Positions 24,455 through 33,900 of a stretch of DNA of 64,000 nucleotides are shown here, one piece after another (positions within the stretch are counted from its first letter, which is position 1; every line of letters begins with the position of its first letter). Source of the stretch: Pseudomonas protegens (GTDB lineage: Bacteria; Pseudomonadota; Gammaproteobacteria; Pseudomonadales; Pseudomonadaceae); assembly GCF_003363755.1 (NCBI RefSeq), contig NZ_CP031396.1:5798501-5862500 (forward strand), given 5' to 3'. Under the pieces are notes generated by a model, which was not told the origin of the DNA, searched no databases, and worked only from the letters and a program-made list of their open reading frames with translations. The position numbers were made by a program, and so were the translations under genes.

Positions 24455-25285
24455 ATGGAGAGTTCCCGCAAAGCGTTCATCGGCTACGTGCACCAGGCCC
24501 TGGTGGATGTCGAAGACCGGAATCTGGTGGAGGCCCTGCTGACCGGCTTTGAAAACCATCCCGACAAGCTGGACGGCTACTGCCAGACCTACCAGCGCAT
24601 GACATCCAGCCGCTGGTCCGAGGATTCGCTGTGCACCTTTTTCTGCGGCTGGCGCAGCCCTGATGGTGCGGCCCACGCGGTGTCCAGCATCATCGTGCGG
24701 CTGTTGCAGGAGTCCGCGGACCTGCCCGGCGACGACAACAAGCTCAAGCTGCTGGAGGCCGCCCGGCATTGCGGCGAGATCATCGTCGAAGACGTCGGCC
24801 TCGGCGAAATGCACGGCCATCCCCACCATTCCAAGCTGTACCACCGCATGGCCTCGGCCATCTGCGGTTCCGACAACTGGCGCCTGCAGGACAAGTACCT
24901 GAACCCCATCACCAAGGAGTTCTCCACCTGGGTCGGGGAGAAGCGCCCCCTGGCGCCGAACCTGGTGGAAGCCCTGGAGATGATGGCCCTGACCGAGCTG
25001 TTCAACACCGGCGAATACAACCTGATGACGCCGCTGTGGAAGAACTGGCTGCGCGAGTCCTGCGGTTATCCGGCGGGGGAGGCCAACCGCATCGCCGGTT
25101 TCCTCAGCGTTCATTGCGGCGCCGTCGAGGCCCGGCATTTCCGCCACGCCACCGACGCCCTGAAGCTCTACACCCAGGCCACCGGCCAGCAGATCAACTA
25201 CCGGCGCATCGCCGCGCTGTCCGACGAGTACGTGGTGCGGGCCTGCGCGCACCTGGAAAAAATGGCCTCCGTGCTCAAGGCGTAG
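24455..25285 (+). CDS. haem-oxygenase-like diiron oxidase (HDO) 2
   Basis: The protein has 276 residues behind AGGAGAG. It is a paralogue of the protein at 20669: HSKLYHRMASAICGSDNW matches HSDLFYNMATPICGDDQW, ELFNTGEYNLMTPLWKNW matches EVYTHGEVEFIHPLYKQW, and HCGAVEARHFRHA matches HTGGTESNHFAHA. Candidate iron ligands are E112, H125, E187, H220, E225 and H228. Three extra residues, His-rich (GEMHGHPHH), lie between the first two ligands compared with HDO 1, so the active-site entrance may differ. Probably a cytoplasmic Fe/O2-dependent oxidase; it may act in sequence or as a partner with HDO 1. Substrate unknown. Confidence 0.75.
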   Translation: MESSRKAFIGYVHQALVDVEDRNLVEALLTGFENHPDKLDGYCQTYQRMTSSRWSEDSLCTFFCGWRSPDGAAHAVSSIIVRLLQESADLPGDDNKLKLLEAARHCGEIIVEDVGLGEMHGHPHHSKLYHRMASAICGSDNWRLQDKYLNPITKEFSTWVGEKRPLAPNLVEALEMMALTELFNTGEYNLMTPLWKNWLRESCGYPAGEANRIAGFLSVHCGAVEARHFRHATDALKLYTQATGQQINYRRIAALSDEYVVRACAHLEKMASVLKA

Positions 25286-25366
25286 GGCCCCTGCAAACCA
25301 TGCCGGGCGCGGCGACGGCCCGGCCTCCCATGACTGACTGTGCTGCATAGCAAAGACTGGAGAACC

Positions 25367-26758
25367 ATGAACATGCGTCTTGAATCCGACTCGATGGGTT
25401 CCATTTCCGTACCGTCCAACAAGTACTGGGGCGCCCAGACCGAGCGCTCGATCCTCAACTTCCCCATCGGCCGTTCGCGCTTCCAGTGGGGCGCGCCGAT
25501 GATCCGTGCCATGGGCATCCTGAAAAAGGCCGCGGCCCTGGCCAACCTCAAGCTTGGCGAACTGCCCGAGGCCATCGCGCTGCCCATCGTCAAGGCGGCG
25601 GACGAAGTCATCAGTGGGCAGTTGGATGATCACTTCCCGCTGGTGGTGTTCCAGACCGGCTCCGGCACCCAGTCCAACATGAACGCCAACGAAGTGATCG
25701 CCAACCGGGCCATCGAGATGCTCGGCGGCGAGCTGGGCAGCAAGAAGCCCATCCACCCCAACGATCACGTCAACCGTGGGCAGTCGTCCAACGACACCTT
25801 TCCCACGGCCATGTACATGGTGGTGGTGACGGAAATCTTCGAGACCCTGCTGCCCGGGGTGGCGACTCTGCGAGACACCCTGTTCGAGAAATCCCAGCAG
25901 TATCGCGATGTGGTCAAGGTCGGCCGGACCCACCTGCAGGACGCCACCCCGATCACCCTCGGCCAGGAAATCGGCGGCTGGGTCGAACAGATCGACTACG
26001 CCCTGGGGGCCATCGAACTCAACCTTGGCGGCCTCTACGACCTGGCCATCGGCGGCACGGCGGTGGGCACCGGGCTCAACTCTCACCCGCAGTTCGGCGA
26101 CGAGTGCGCGCGAATCATCGCCGAGCTCACCGGCTACCCGTTCAAGTCCTGCGCCAACAAGTTCTTCGCCCTGTCGGCCCATGACGCGCTGATCAACACC
26201 TCGGCGGCGATCCGCACCCTGGCCATGGCCCTGATGAAGATCGCCAACGACGTGCGCTGGCTGGCCAGCGGCCCGCGCTGCGGCATCGGCGAGATCGACA
26301 TCCCCGAGAACGAGCCGGGCTCTTCGATCATGCCGGGCAAGGTCAACCCGACCCAGTGCGAGGCGCTGACCATGGTCTGTGCCCAGGTCTTCGGCAACGA
26401 CGCCAGCGTGGCCTTCGCCGGCAGCCAGGGCAATTTCCAGCTCAACGTCTACAAGCCGGTGATGGTGCACAACGTGCTGGAAAGCATCACCTTGCTGGCC
26501 GAATCCTGCCGCGCCTTCAACGACCATTGCGCAGTGGGCATCGAGCCCAACCGAGCGCGGATCGAGGCCAACATCGAGAAGAACCTGATGCTGGTGACCG
26601 CCCTCAACCGGCACATCGGCTACGACAAGGCGGCCATCATCGCCAAGACCGCCCACCAGGAGGGCAAGTCCCTGCGGGAGGTGGCGCAACAGCTTGGCTA
26701 CGTTTCGGCCGCGGATTTCGACCGCTATGTGGTGGCCCTGGACATGACCCATCCCTGA
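25367..26758 (+). CDS. fumC: class II fumarate hydratase (FumC-type)
   Basis: The protein has 463 residues, the normal FumC length, from the ATG at 25367 behind CTGGAGAA. It contains the family elements TERSILNFPIG, TGSGTQSNMNANEVIANRA, HPNDHVNRGQSSNDTFPTAM, GRTHLQDATPITLGQE and the catalytic loop GSSIMPGKVNPTQ. It reversibly hydrates fumarate to malate without an Fe-S cluster. Its place between HDO 2 and PEP phosphomutase is unusual. It could handle fumarate released by the pathway, act on a pathway intermediate, or serve as an iron-independent, resistant fumarase for the producer. These roles are inference; the enzyme class is clear. Confidence 0.9.
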   Translation: MNMRLESDSMGSISVPSNKYWGAQTERSILNFPIGRSRFQWGAPMIRAMGILKKAAALANLKLGELPEAIALPIVKAADEVISGQLDDHFPLVVFQTGSGTQSNMNANEVIANRAIEMLGGELGSKKPIHPNDHVNRGQSSNDTFPTAMYMVVVTEIFETLLPGVATLRDTLFEKSQQYRDVVKVGRTHLQDATPITLGQEIGGWVEQIDYALGAIELNLGGLYDLAIGGTAVGTGLNSHPQFGDECARIIAELTGYPFKSCANKFFALSAHDALINTSAAIRTLAMALMKIANDVRWLASGPRCGIGEIDIPENEPGSSIMPGKVNPTQCEALTMVCAQVFGNDASVAFAGSQGNFQLNVYKPVMVHNVLESITLLAESCRAFNDHCAVGIEPNRARIEANIEKNLMLVTALNRHIGYDKAAIIAKTAHQEGKSLREVAQQLGYVSAADFDRYVVALDMTHP

Positions 26759-26813
26759 GCCCAGGCCCCGCAGCCAACCCGCTGTTCCTACTCACAAGAG
26801 GCGCGTGAATCCC

Positions 26814-27704
26814 ATGCAGGACGCTGATATTCGCCGAACCAACCTCAGCCAGTTGCTGCGCCGCAAGCGCTGTCTGCGGGTCCTTGAAGCCCACAGCCCG
26901 ATCTCGGCGCTGCTGGCCGAACAATCCAGGCTGGAGCGCGGGCCCGGGCCCAGCCTGAGTTACGACGCCATCTGGTCCAGTTCCCTGACCGACTCGACCC
27001 ACAAGGGCCTGCCGGACATCGAGATCCTCTCGCCCAGCAACCGCCTGCACGGCATTCGCGAGATCTTCGATGTCTGTTCGCTGCCGATGATTTTCGACGG
27101 CGACACCGGGGGCAAGGCCGAGCACTTCGCCATCCACGTGAAGATGCTGGACCGGGCCGGGGTCTCGGCGGTGGTCATCGAGGACAAGTGCGGGCTGAAG
27201 AAGAACTCCCTGTTCGGCAACGCCGTGAGCCAGCTTCAGGACTCCATCGAGGAGTTCTGCGACAAGATCCGCGTCGGCTGCAGCAGTCGCAGCCACGAGG
27301 ACCTGCTGATCATCGCCCGCTGTGAAAGCCTGATCCTCGACAAGGGCATGGACGACGCCATCGAGCGCTGCCTGGCCTATGTCGCCGCCGGCGCCGACGG
27401 GATCATGATCCACAGTCGGAAAAAGGACGGCCTGGAGATTCTCGAATTCGCCCGGCAGTTCCGTCGCCAATGCCCGCGGGTGCCGCTGATCTGCGTACCC
27501 ACCAGCTATGCCCACTTGAGTTTCGACGAGCTGGAAGGAGCCGGCTTCAACGCGGTGATCTACGCCAACCACATGCTGCGCAGTGCCTACATGGCCATGC
27601 GTGATGTGGCGGTGGGCATTCTTGAACATGGCCGGACCCTGGAGGTGGAACCCCGTTGCCTGGGCATCGAGGAGATCCTTGATCTGGTGCCGGGCACCCG
27701 TTAA
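26814..27704 (+). CDS. phosphoenolpyruvate phosphomutase
   Basis: The protein has 296 residues from the ATG at 26814; a GTG at 26805 is also possible since AAGAGG stands between the ideal distances. PEP mutases convert phosphoenolpyruvate to phosphonopyruvate, forming the C-P bond of nearly all phosphonates. The diagnostic EDKxGxKxNS motif is present (E123, K129, N131 in EDKCGLKKNSLFG), with D68, D95 and D97 (FDGDTGG) at the spacing of the catalytic and Mg-binding residues. This separates it from isocitrate lyase and methylisocitrate lyase (no KKCGH). The usual partner, phosphonopyruvate decarboxylase, is not in the window. It is the last gene of the set. Confidence 0.9.
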   Translation: MQDADIRRTNLSQLLRRKRCLRVLEAHSPISALLAEQSRLERGPGPSLSYDAIWSSSLTDSTHKGLPDIEILSPSNRLHGIREIFDVCSLPMIFDGDTGGKAEHFAIHVKMLDRAGVSAVVIEDKCGLKKNSLFGNAVSQLQDSIEEFCDKIRVGCSSRSHEDLLIIARCESLILDKGMDDAIERCLAYVAAGADGIMIHSRKKDGLEILEFARQFRRQCPRVPLICVPTSYAHLSFDELEGAGFNAVIYANHMLRSAYMAMRDVAVGILEHGRTLEVEPRCLGIEEILDLVPGTR

Positions 27705-28057
27705 CCGCGGGCGACCGCGGCGGTCCCGAGCATTCTTGGACGATTCTGGTTTTATCACCGTCGATTGCGCGACCGAGGATATGCAGGAATAAGAATTTTC
27801 TTACATACGTTGCCAGGACCGCTGCTTAGAATTGCCCCGTTCGCCCGGCCAGCCACCACAGGCACCATGCCCAGTGGTGGTTTCTGGTCAGGGCGGGCTG
27901 CAACATCGCAATACCTGCCTGCCCGGTCCGTGTTCTGCCTACTGCCCTTGGCTGGCCGGGTCGGCACTTCAGGTTCGATGCGTTCAACATCCCCCGCTAG
28001 CCGCTACTTCCCCCTCCAACCTAGAACCTCAATTCGGACCTCAAGCCGAGGGCCGCG
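27705..28057. other. intergenic DNA between PEP mutase and the efflux gene
   Basis: About 350 bases separating two convergent genes. I see no convincing gene. A 14-base palindrome TAAGAA-TT-TTCTTA lies at 27790-27803. No clear terminator was found by eye. Confidence 0.5.
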
Positions 28058-29479
28058 TCAGGGTTGTGCCTGGGTGCCGGCCAGGCTCGGTGCTTCACTC
28101 CAGGCGCCCCCCAGGGCCCGGTACAGGTCGACCTCGGCCAGCAGCTGCGCCAGGTGGTCGTTGATCAGGCCCTGCTGGGCGCTGAACAGCGAGCGTTGGG
28201 CATCGAGGAACACCAGGTTGCTGTCCACGCCGATGCGATAGCGATGCTCGGCCAGGTTGTAGTAGTCCTGGCTGGCCTGCACCAGATTGCCCTGGGCCAT
28301 CAATTGCTGCTGATAGGTCTGGCGAGCGGCCAGGCCGTCGGCCACTTCCTGGAAGGCGGTCTGAATCGACTTCTCATACTGGGCGACGCTGATGTCCTTC
28401 TGCAGCCGGGCGTAGTCCAGGCTGGCGCGCAGGCTGCCGGCATTGAAGATCGGCAGGTTGATCTGCGGTTGAAAGGTCCAGCCGCCAGCCCCTCCCTTGA
28501 ACAGCCCGGAAAGCTCCTTGCTGGAGCTGCCGGCATTGGCAGTCAGGCTGACGCTGGGGAAGAACGCCGCTCGTGCCGCGCCGATGTTGGCGTTGGCGGC
28601 CTGCAGTTGGTACTCGGCCTGGAGAATGTCCGGGCGCCGCTGCAACAGGCTCGAAGGCAGGCCCGCGGGCACCTGGGCCAGCATGCCTTCGGCCAGCCTG
28701 CGCTGGGGCAGGTCGGCGGGGAGGGGCGCCCCCACCAACAGGGTCAGGTTGTTCAGGTCCTGGGCCACCTGGCGCTGGTAGCGGGCCAGGTTGGCCCGGG
28801 CGCTGTCGACGCGGGTGCGGGCCTGGGCCACGTCCAGGGCCGAGATCTTCCCGGCATGGCCGTTGCGGGTGGTCAAACGCAGGCTCTGCTCATCCGCGGC
28901 CAGGGTCTTGCGGGTCAGTTCCAGCAGTTCCTGGTCGGCGCACCAGGTCAGGTAGGCACTGGCGACATTGGCCACCAGGCTCAACTGCGCGCTGCGCCGG
29001 GCTTGCTCGCTGGCCAGGTAGGTCATCAACGCCTGTTGGCTGAGGCTGCGGATGCGGCCGAAGAAATCCAGCTCGTAGGCGCTGATGCCCAGGTTCGCCC
29101 CATAGCTGGAATTGATCAGCGCCTTGCCGCCGGTCATCTGCTCGGGCAGCCGCTGGCGCTTGCCGTTGACACTGGCCGCCACCGCCGGCAGCAGGTCGGC
29201 GCGCTGGATGCGGTACTGGGCCTGATAGGCCGCGACGTTCAGCGCCGCCACCCGCAGGTCGCGGTTGTTGTCCAGGGCACTGTGGATCAACCGTTGCAGC
29301 AAGGGGTCCTGGAACAGGCCGGACCAGTCGGCTCCCGCGGTGCCGGCGGCCGAGGCGTAGGCCAGGCCTTGAGGGTAATGGGCAGCAACCGGCGGCGCTG
29401 GGCGCTGGTAGTCCGGGATCAGCGAGCAGCCGCCAAGGGCCAGGGCCAGGGCCGCCAGAATCGAAGGGGAGGTACGCAT
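28058..29479 (-). CDS. NodT-type outer-membrane efflux lipoprotein
   Basis: The protein has 473 residues from the ATG at 29479 behind CGAGG; the longer open frame upstream is not needed. The N-terminus is a lipoprotein signal with lipobox ALGGC (Cys near residue 18), then SLIPDYQRPAPP as in OprM/NodT channels. Two outer-membrane-efflux repeats follow, with the family stretches ELDFFGRIRSLSQQA, LLVGAPLPADLP and RRPDILQAEYQLQAANANIGAARAAFFPSVSLTA. It forms the TolC-like exit duct of a tripartite pump. Beside a lipopeptide NRPS it probably serves lipopeptide export together with an inner-membrane MacAB-type pump, not seen in this window. Confidence 0.92.
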   Translation of the reverse strand: MRTSPSILAALALALGGCSLIPDYQRPAPPVAAHYPQGLAYASAAGTAGADWSGLFQDPLLQRLIHSALDNNRDLRVAALNVAAYQAQYRIQRADLLPAVAASVNGKRQRLPEQMTGGKALINSSYGANLGISAYELDFFGRIRSLSQQALMTYLASEQARRSAQLSLVANVASAYLTWCADQELLELTRKTLAADEQSLRLTTRNGHAGKISALDVAQARTRVDSARANLARYQRQVAQDLNNLTLLVGAPLPADLPQRRLAEGMLAQVPAGLPSSLLQRRPDILQAEYQLQAANANIGAARAAFFPSVSLTANAGSSSKELSGLFKGGAGGWTFQPQINLPIFNAGSLRASLDYARLQKDISVAQYEKSIQTAFQEVADGLAARQTYQQQLMAQGNLVQASQDYYNLAEHRYRIGVDSNLVFLDAQRSLFSAQQGLINDHLAQLLAEVDLYRALGGAWSEAPSLAGTQAQP

Positions 29480-29537
29480 ATCAGCCTCGTGACAAGGACC
29501 GCCTGAGGGTGGACGACAGGGGCGCAGCAACCGCGCC

Positions 29538-30338
29538 TCAGGCGCCGACCATCCACTTGGCCAGGCCGTGGCGGCCACTGACCCCGAGCTTGGCGGCGGC
29601 ACGCTTGAGGTAGGTTTCGATGGAGCTGTTCTTGACGCTCAGGCGCTGGGCCATTTCCGGCACCGTGCCTCCGGTCAACAGCCCCAGGCAGACTTCTTTT
29701 TCCCGGGCCGAAAGGCTGATGTCCCCCAGGGACAGGCGCTCGTCGAACTCCCGTTGCAGGGGCGTCTGCTGACGCGCATCCACCGGGCGGCTGCTCCAAC
29801 TGCGCAGGTTCTTCAGGGCCTGTTGCCGGTGCAGTTGGGCATGGCGCTCCAACAGCGGCAGCAGGGTCGCCGACAGGCTCTTGAGAAAGGACAGTTCGGC
29901 CAGGGAAAAACCGCCCTGAGAGGGTTCGCGGTAGAGGGCGATGACACAGCGGCGGTTGGCTTTGCGCGAGACCAGATGGCATTGGTGCGGGGTGTGGCGC
30001 GATGTTCCGCCCTGGGCCTGGGCATTCACCTGAATCAGCAGCGAGTCGTCCATTTCCAGCATCTTGTGCAGCAGCGGATCATGGCGTCGCGGGGGCTCCG
30101 GCAGAGGCAGGTCCTCCTGCAGCCCGGCCCGCCCCAGCAAGGTGATTGCCAGGGAGCTGGCCTGGCGTTCGTCGAGGGTCCACTCACTGAGCAGCAGTTG
30201 GCTGACCGGCACCAGCTTGTCCACCAGTTGCAGCATGTTCCTGGCGAATCCGCAATGGCCGGTACTGGAGATCAACTGCCCCAGTTCGAAGTAGAAGGGT
30301 GGAGTTTCCATGTTGGCGATACTGCTGGTCAGACCCAT
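29538..30338 (-). CDS. LuxR-family regulator of the lipopeptide cluster
   Basis: The protein has 266 residues; a start at the second ATG (MEIPP-like METPPFYFE) is also possible. The C-terminal LuxR helix-turn-helix is clear (LSAREKEVCLGLLTGGTVPEMAQRLSVKNSSIETYLKRAAAKLGVSGR split over about residues 207-257). The N-terminal about 190 residues lack the autoinducer-binding pattern, as in the LuxR-type regulators that flank Pseudomonas lipopeptide operons. It is divergent from ofaA across about 530 bases and is inferred to activate the NRPS genes. The efflux gene lies 58 bases downstream on the same strand and may be cotranscribed. Confidence 0.88.
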   Translation of the reverse strand: MGLTSSIANMETPPFYFELGQLISSTGHCGFARNMLQLVDKLVPVSQLLLSEWTLDERQASSLAITLLGRAGLQEDLPLPEPPRRHDPLLHKMLEMDDSLLIQVNAQAQGGTSRHTPHQCHLVSRKANRRCVIALYREPSQGGFSLAELSFLKSLSATLLPLLERHAQLHRQQALKNLRSWSSRPVDARQQTPLQREFDERLSLGDISLSAREKEVCLGLLTGGTVPEMAQRLSVKNSSIETYLKRAAAKLGVSGRHGLAKWMVGA

Positions 30339-30873
30339 ATCCTTATCATCCTTGATCGAGACAAATCGCTGATCGAAACGCGGTCGCCACGGTGTCCCGC
30401 GGCACAGTGTTCATGCACCTGATTTGGTCGGAAAAATCTGATTTAAGCCTAAGAATTTACTTCGCGTCTGTAGGGGTAAACCGGGACAGGCAGGCCGCAT
30501 CAGAGCGCTGCCGGGCTGTCCCCGTGGGCCGGCAACAGGCGCGCAATCCCCGCTGGCGTTCGTCCTCGCGGTTGTGCAAGGCGCTGCCGGCACAGGCTCA
30601 TCAGGCCTTGACGGCAAGGCAGGCGAGGCCAGGAGCCTCATGTACGGGTGGTCAATGTCCTACAGCTATTTCAGCCGATCCGCAGCAGCGTCCCGGCGCT
30701 GATGGTGCCTGCGCGGGGGCTTGCCTGGCGGCCTGCCATAGCCGTTCTCAAGGCCTTGAGCCTGCTCCGACAGGGCTCGGGAATGTCCGGGTTTCGGGTG
30801 ACATACAGGGTGTGGGGCCGATGCTTAAATCCGCGGACGCTGGTGCCCGGGCCCATCACATGAGAAGGATCTT
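30339..30873. promoter_or_regulatory. control region between luxR and the NRPS operon
   Basis: Divergent intergenic region of about 535 bases. The most AT-rich part is 30417-30475, with CTGATTT repeated at 30420 and 30437 and a following AATTTAC, the best place for a promoter. A pair of TGATCGA repeats lies at 30353 and 30370 near the regulator start. A LuxR-type binding site is expected, but I cannot fix one. Confidence 0.45.
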
Positions 30874-30978
30874 ATGACGCGTTTTTCTGCCTTTGCCGTG
30901 GCCGATCTGGTCGCGCCAATCACCCTTGTCATCCACGGTGCGCTGCCTGCTGGATGTTCAGCACCGGTGATGGCATGA
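30874..30978 (+). CDS. 34-codon leader ORF coupled to ofaA
   Basis: The ATG at 30874 is preceded by GAGAAGG at ideal spacing, the best ribosome site in this region. The frame runs 34 codons (starting MTRFSAFAVADL) and its TGA at 30976-30978 overlaps an ATG at 30975 (ATGA) that is in frame with the NRPS. The ofaA start itself has no good Shine-Dalgarno, so ribosomes ending this ORF may reinitiate there. The product is hydrophobic and resembles nothing I know. It may be a leader that couples translation, or a small peptide of its own. Confidence 0.5.
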   Translation: MTRFSAFAVADLVAPITLVIHGALPAGCSAPVMA

Positions 30979-33900
30979 GCGCCGGGGCGGAGCTGGCCCA
31001 AGGCTTGCCGCTGACCACCGGGCAACGGGATATCTGGCTCGATCAACTGAGCCGCGGTGACTCGCCGCTGTACAACATCGGCGGCTATGCCGACCTCAAG
31101 GGACCGCTCCAGCCCGAGCTGATGCAGCGCACGGTGGAGGCGCTGGTGCGCAAGCATGATGTGCTGCGCACGGTGCTGTCCCTGGAGGGCAGCAGCGACG
31201 GCCTGCCGTTGCAGTACTTCGACCGCGACTGGCCGGTGCAGTTGGCATTTCACGACCTGTCCGCCGAGGCCGACCCGCTGGCCGCTGCCCTGGCGCGGAT
31301 TCACTGGCAGATGCAGCAGCCGTTCAAACTCAGTGGCGAACGCCTGTGCCGCTTCTCGCTGTTTCGCCTGAGCCCCGAGCATCACCTGATGCAAGCCGAG
31401 GCCCATCACCTGATCCTCGACGGTTGGGGCTTTGCCCAGTTATCCCAGTCCTTGGGTAGCCTCTACAGCGCCCTGGTGCGGGGCGAGCAGCCCGGCCCTG
31501 GCGCACCGTCCTTTGTCGATTTCATCGAGGACGACGCGCGCTACCAGCAGTCCAGCCGTTATGCCCGGGACCGGGACTACTGGCTGGCCAAGTACCAGAG
31601 TCTGCCGGAGCCGCTGCTGCGCCCGCGCCATCGTCCGGGCCAGGAAGCCGGGACGCCCGGGGCGACCCTGGTGCAGGCCTTTCCCGCAGCCCTGCATGAG
31701 CGGATGAAAGCCCTGGGCACAAGCACCGGGGCTTCGGCCTTCCACGTGCTGCTGGCGGCCTTGCATGTGTATTTCGCCCGCACCGGCCAGCGCGACCACT
31801 GGGTCCTGGGCATGCCGGTGCTGAACCGGCCCAACGCCGCCTTCAAGGTGACCCTGGGTTGTTTCACCCAAGTCAGTGCGGTGCACATGGACTTCGGCCG
31901 CGAGCTGAGTTTCGAGGCGCTGGTGGCGGCGGTGCGGGACGTGCTCAAGCAGGATTATCGTCATCAGCGCTTTCCCCTTAGCGAGCTCAATCGCGCCCTC
32001 GGCCTGCTGCGTGAAGACCGCGGGCAATTGTTCGAACTGACTCTGTCCTATGAACTGGAGGACCTGCAATACCGCTACGGCGATGCCGTGGCCTCGTCGG
32101 TGAAAGTTTCCAATCGCCACGAGCCGACGCCCCTGGCCATCCACCTGCGCAGCAACCGTTTCGACGACAACGCCTGGATGCATTACGTCTACGACACGGG
32201 GTATTTCCAGCCCCATGAGATCGAGGCCCTGGCCGCTTGCCTGATCCATGTGCTGGAGCAGGGGTTGGCGAACGTGGCCTTGCCGGTGCAGCAGTTTTCG
32301 CTGCTCAGCGCAGAGCAGAACGCGCGTTTGCAAGGGTGGAACGCCACCCGCCAGCCGCTGGCTGCCGAGCAGCGCATCCACAAGCGGGTCGAGGCCTGGG
32401 CCCAGCGCACTCCGAGCGCCGTGGCCCTGGTTGCCCAGGGCCAGCAGCTGAGTTACGACCAGCTCAACCGCCGGGCCAATGCCCTGGCCCTGCACCTGCA
32501 AGGGCTTGGGGTCGGTCCCGATCAGCGGGTGGCGATCCTGGCCCGACGCAGCCTGGAGACCCTGGTCGGCCTGTTGGCGATCCTCAAGGCCGGTGCTTGT
32601 TACGTGCCGCTGGACCCGGCGTATCCCCCTGAGCGACTGGCCTACCTGCTGGAGGACTGCGAGCCGGTGGCGCTGCTGACCCAGGCCGGTTTGCGCGAGC
32701 GCCTGCCGAGCCTGGCAGTGCCGCTGATCGAGCTGGACGATCAGCAATGGCAGTCAGGCTCGGCGCCCGGTCCCCAGGTGCCCGGGCTGACGGCGCAGCA
32801 CCTGGCCTACGTGATCTACACCTCCGGCTCCAGCGGTTTGCCCAAGGGCGTGATGGTGGAACACCAGAGCCTGTCCGCCCTGGTGGACTGGCATTGCCGG
32901 GCCTTCGAGCTGCAGGCCGGCAGCCACACCTCCTGCCTGGCCGGCTTCGGTTTCGATGCCATGGCCTGGGAAGTCTGGCCGGCCCTGTGCGCCGGGGCGA
33001 CCCTGCACCTGGCCCCGGCCAGTGACGGCCCCGAAGACCTCAATGGGTTGCTCGCCTGGTGGCGGGCCCAGCCGCTGCAGGTGAGCTTCCTGCCCACGCC
33101 GGTGGCCGAGTACGCCTTGAGCCAGCGGCTCGGTCATCCGACCCTGCGCACCCTGTTGATCGGTGGCGATCGCCTGCGCCAGTTACCCGAGCCACAGCGC
33201 TTTGCCCTGATCAACAACTACGGCCCCACCGAAGCCACGGTGGTGGCCACCTCCGGGAGCATCGAGGCCGGGCAGCCGCTGCATATCGGCCGGCCCATCG
33301 CCAATACCCGGGTCTATCTGCTGGATGAGCGCCAACGCCCGCTGCCCATCGGCATTGCCGGCGAACTCTATATCGGTGGCCACGGGGTGGCCCGGGGCTA
33401 CCTCAATCGCGACGAGCTGACGGCCGAGCGTTTCCTCGACGATCCCTTTAGCGACCGGCCCGGTGCGCGCATGTACCGCACCGGCGATCTGGCTCGCTGG
33501 CTGGAGGACGGCCGCCTGGAGTACCTGGGGCGCAATGACGATCAGGTAAAGATCCGTGGCCAGCGCGTCGAGCTGGGAGAAATCGAAACCCGCCTGGGCG
33601 CCCATCCCGCGCTGCAGGAGGTGCTGGTCCAGGCCCGGGACGGCCAGTTGGTGGCCTGGTTCACCGCCCGCGAGGCCGTGCCGATCAGTGACCTGCGGGA
33701 CTTCCTGCGCCGGCAGTTGCCCGACGCCCTGGTGCCCGTGGCCTATGTACGGCTCGAGGCATTGCCCCTCACCGCCAACGGCAAGCTGGACCGCCAGGCC
33801 TTGCCCGCACCCGGGCCCGAGGCCCTGGTCAGCCGCGAGTACCAGGCCCCCCAGGGCCCGTTGGAAACCACCCTGGCCCAGCTCTGGGCCCAGGTGCTGC

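Noticed and set aside
20669..25285. Fluopsin C cluster
   Set aside because: Fluopsin genes also include two HDOs, but the described pathway needs two lyases and a methyltransferase. Here there are a PEP mutase, an aminotransferase and only one lyase-superfamily enzyme with clear fumarase motifs, and no methyltransferase.
27755..28057. Short frames between PEP mutase and the efflux gene
   Set aside because: No ribosome sites, biased composition and overlap with each other on both strands.
30954..30974. ATG at 30954 as the ofaA start
   Set aside because: No Shine-Dalgarno precedes it, whereas the ATG at 30975 overlaps the stop of a well-initiated small ORF. It adds only seven residues, so it cannot be excluded.
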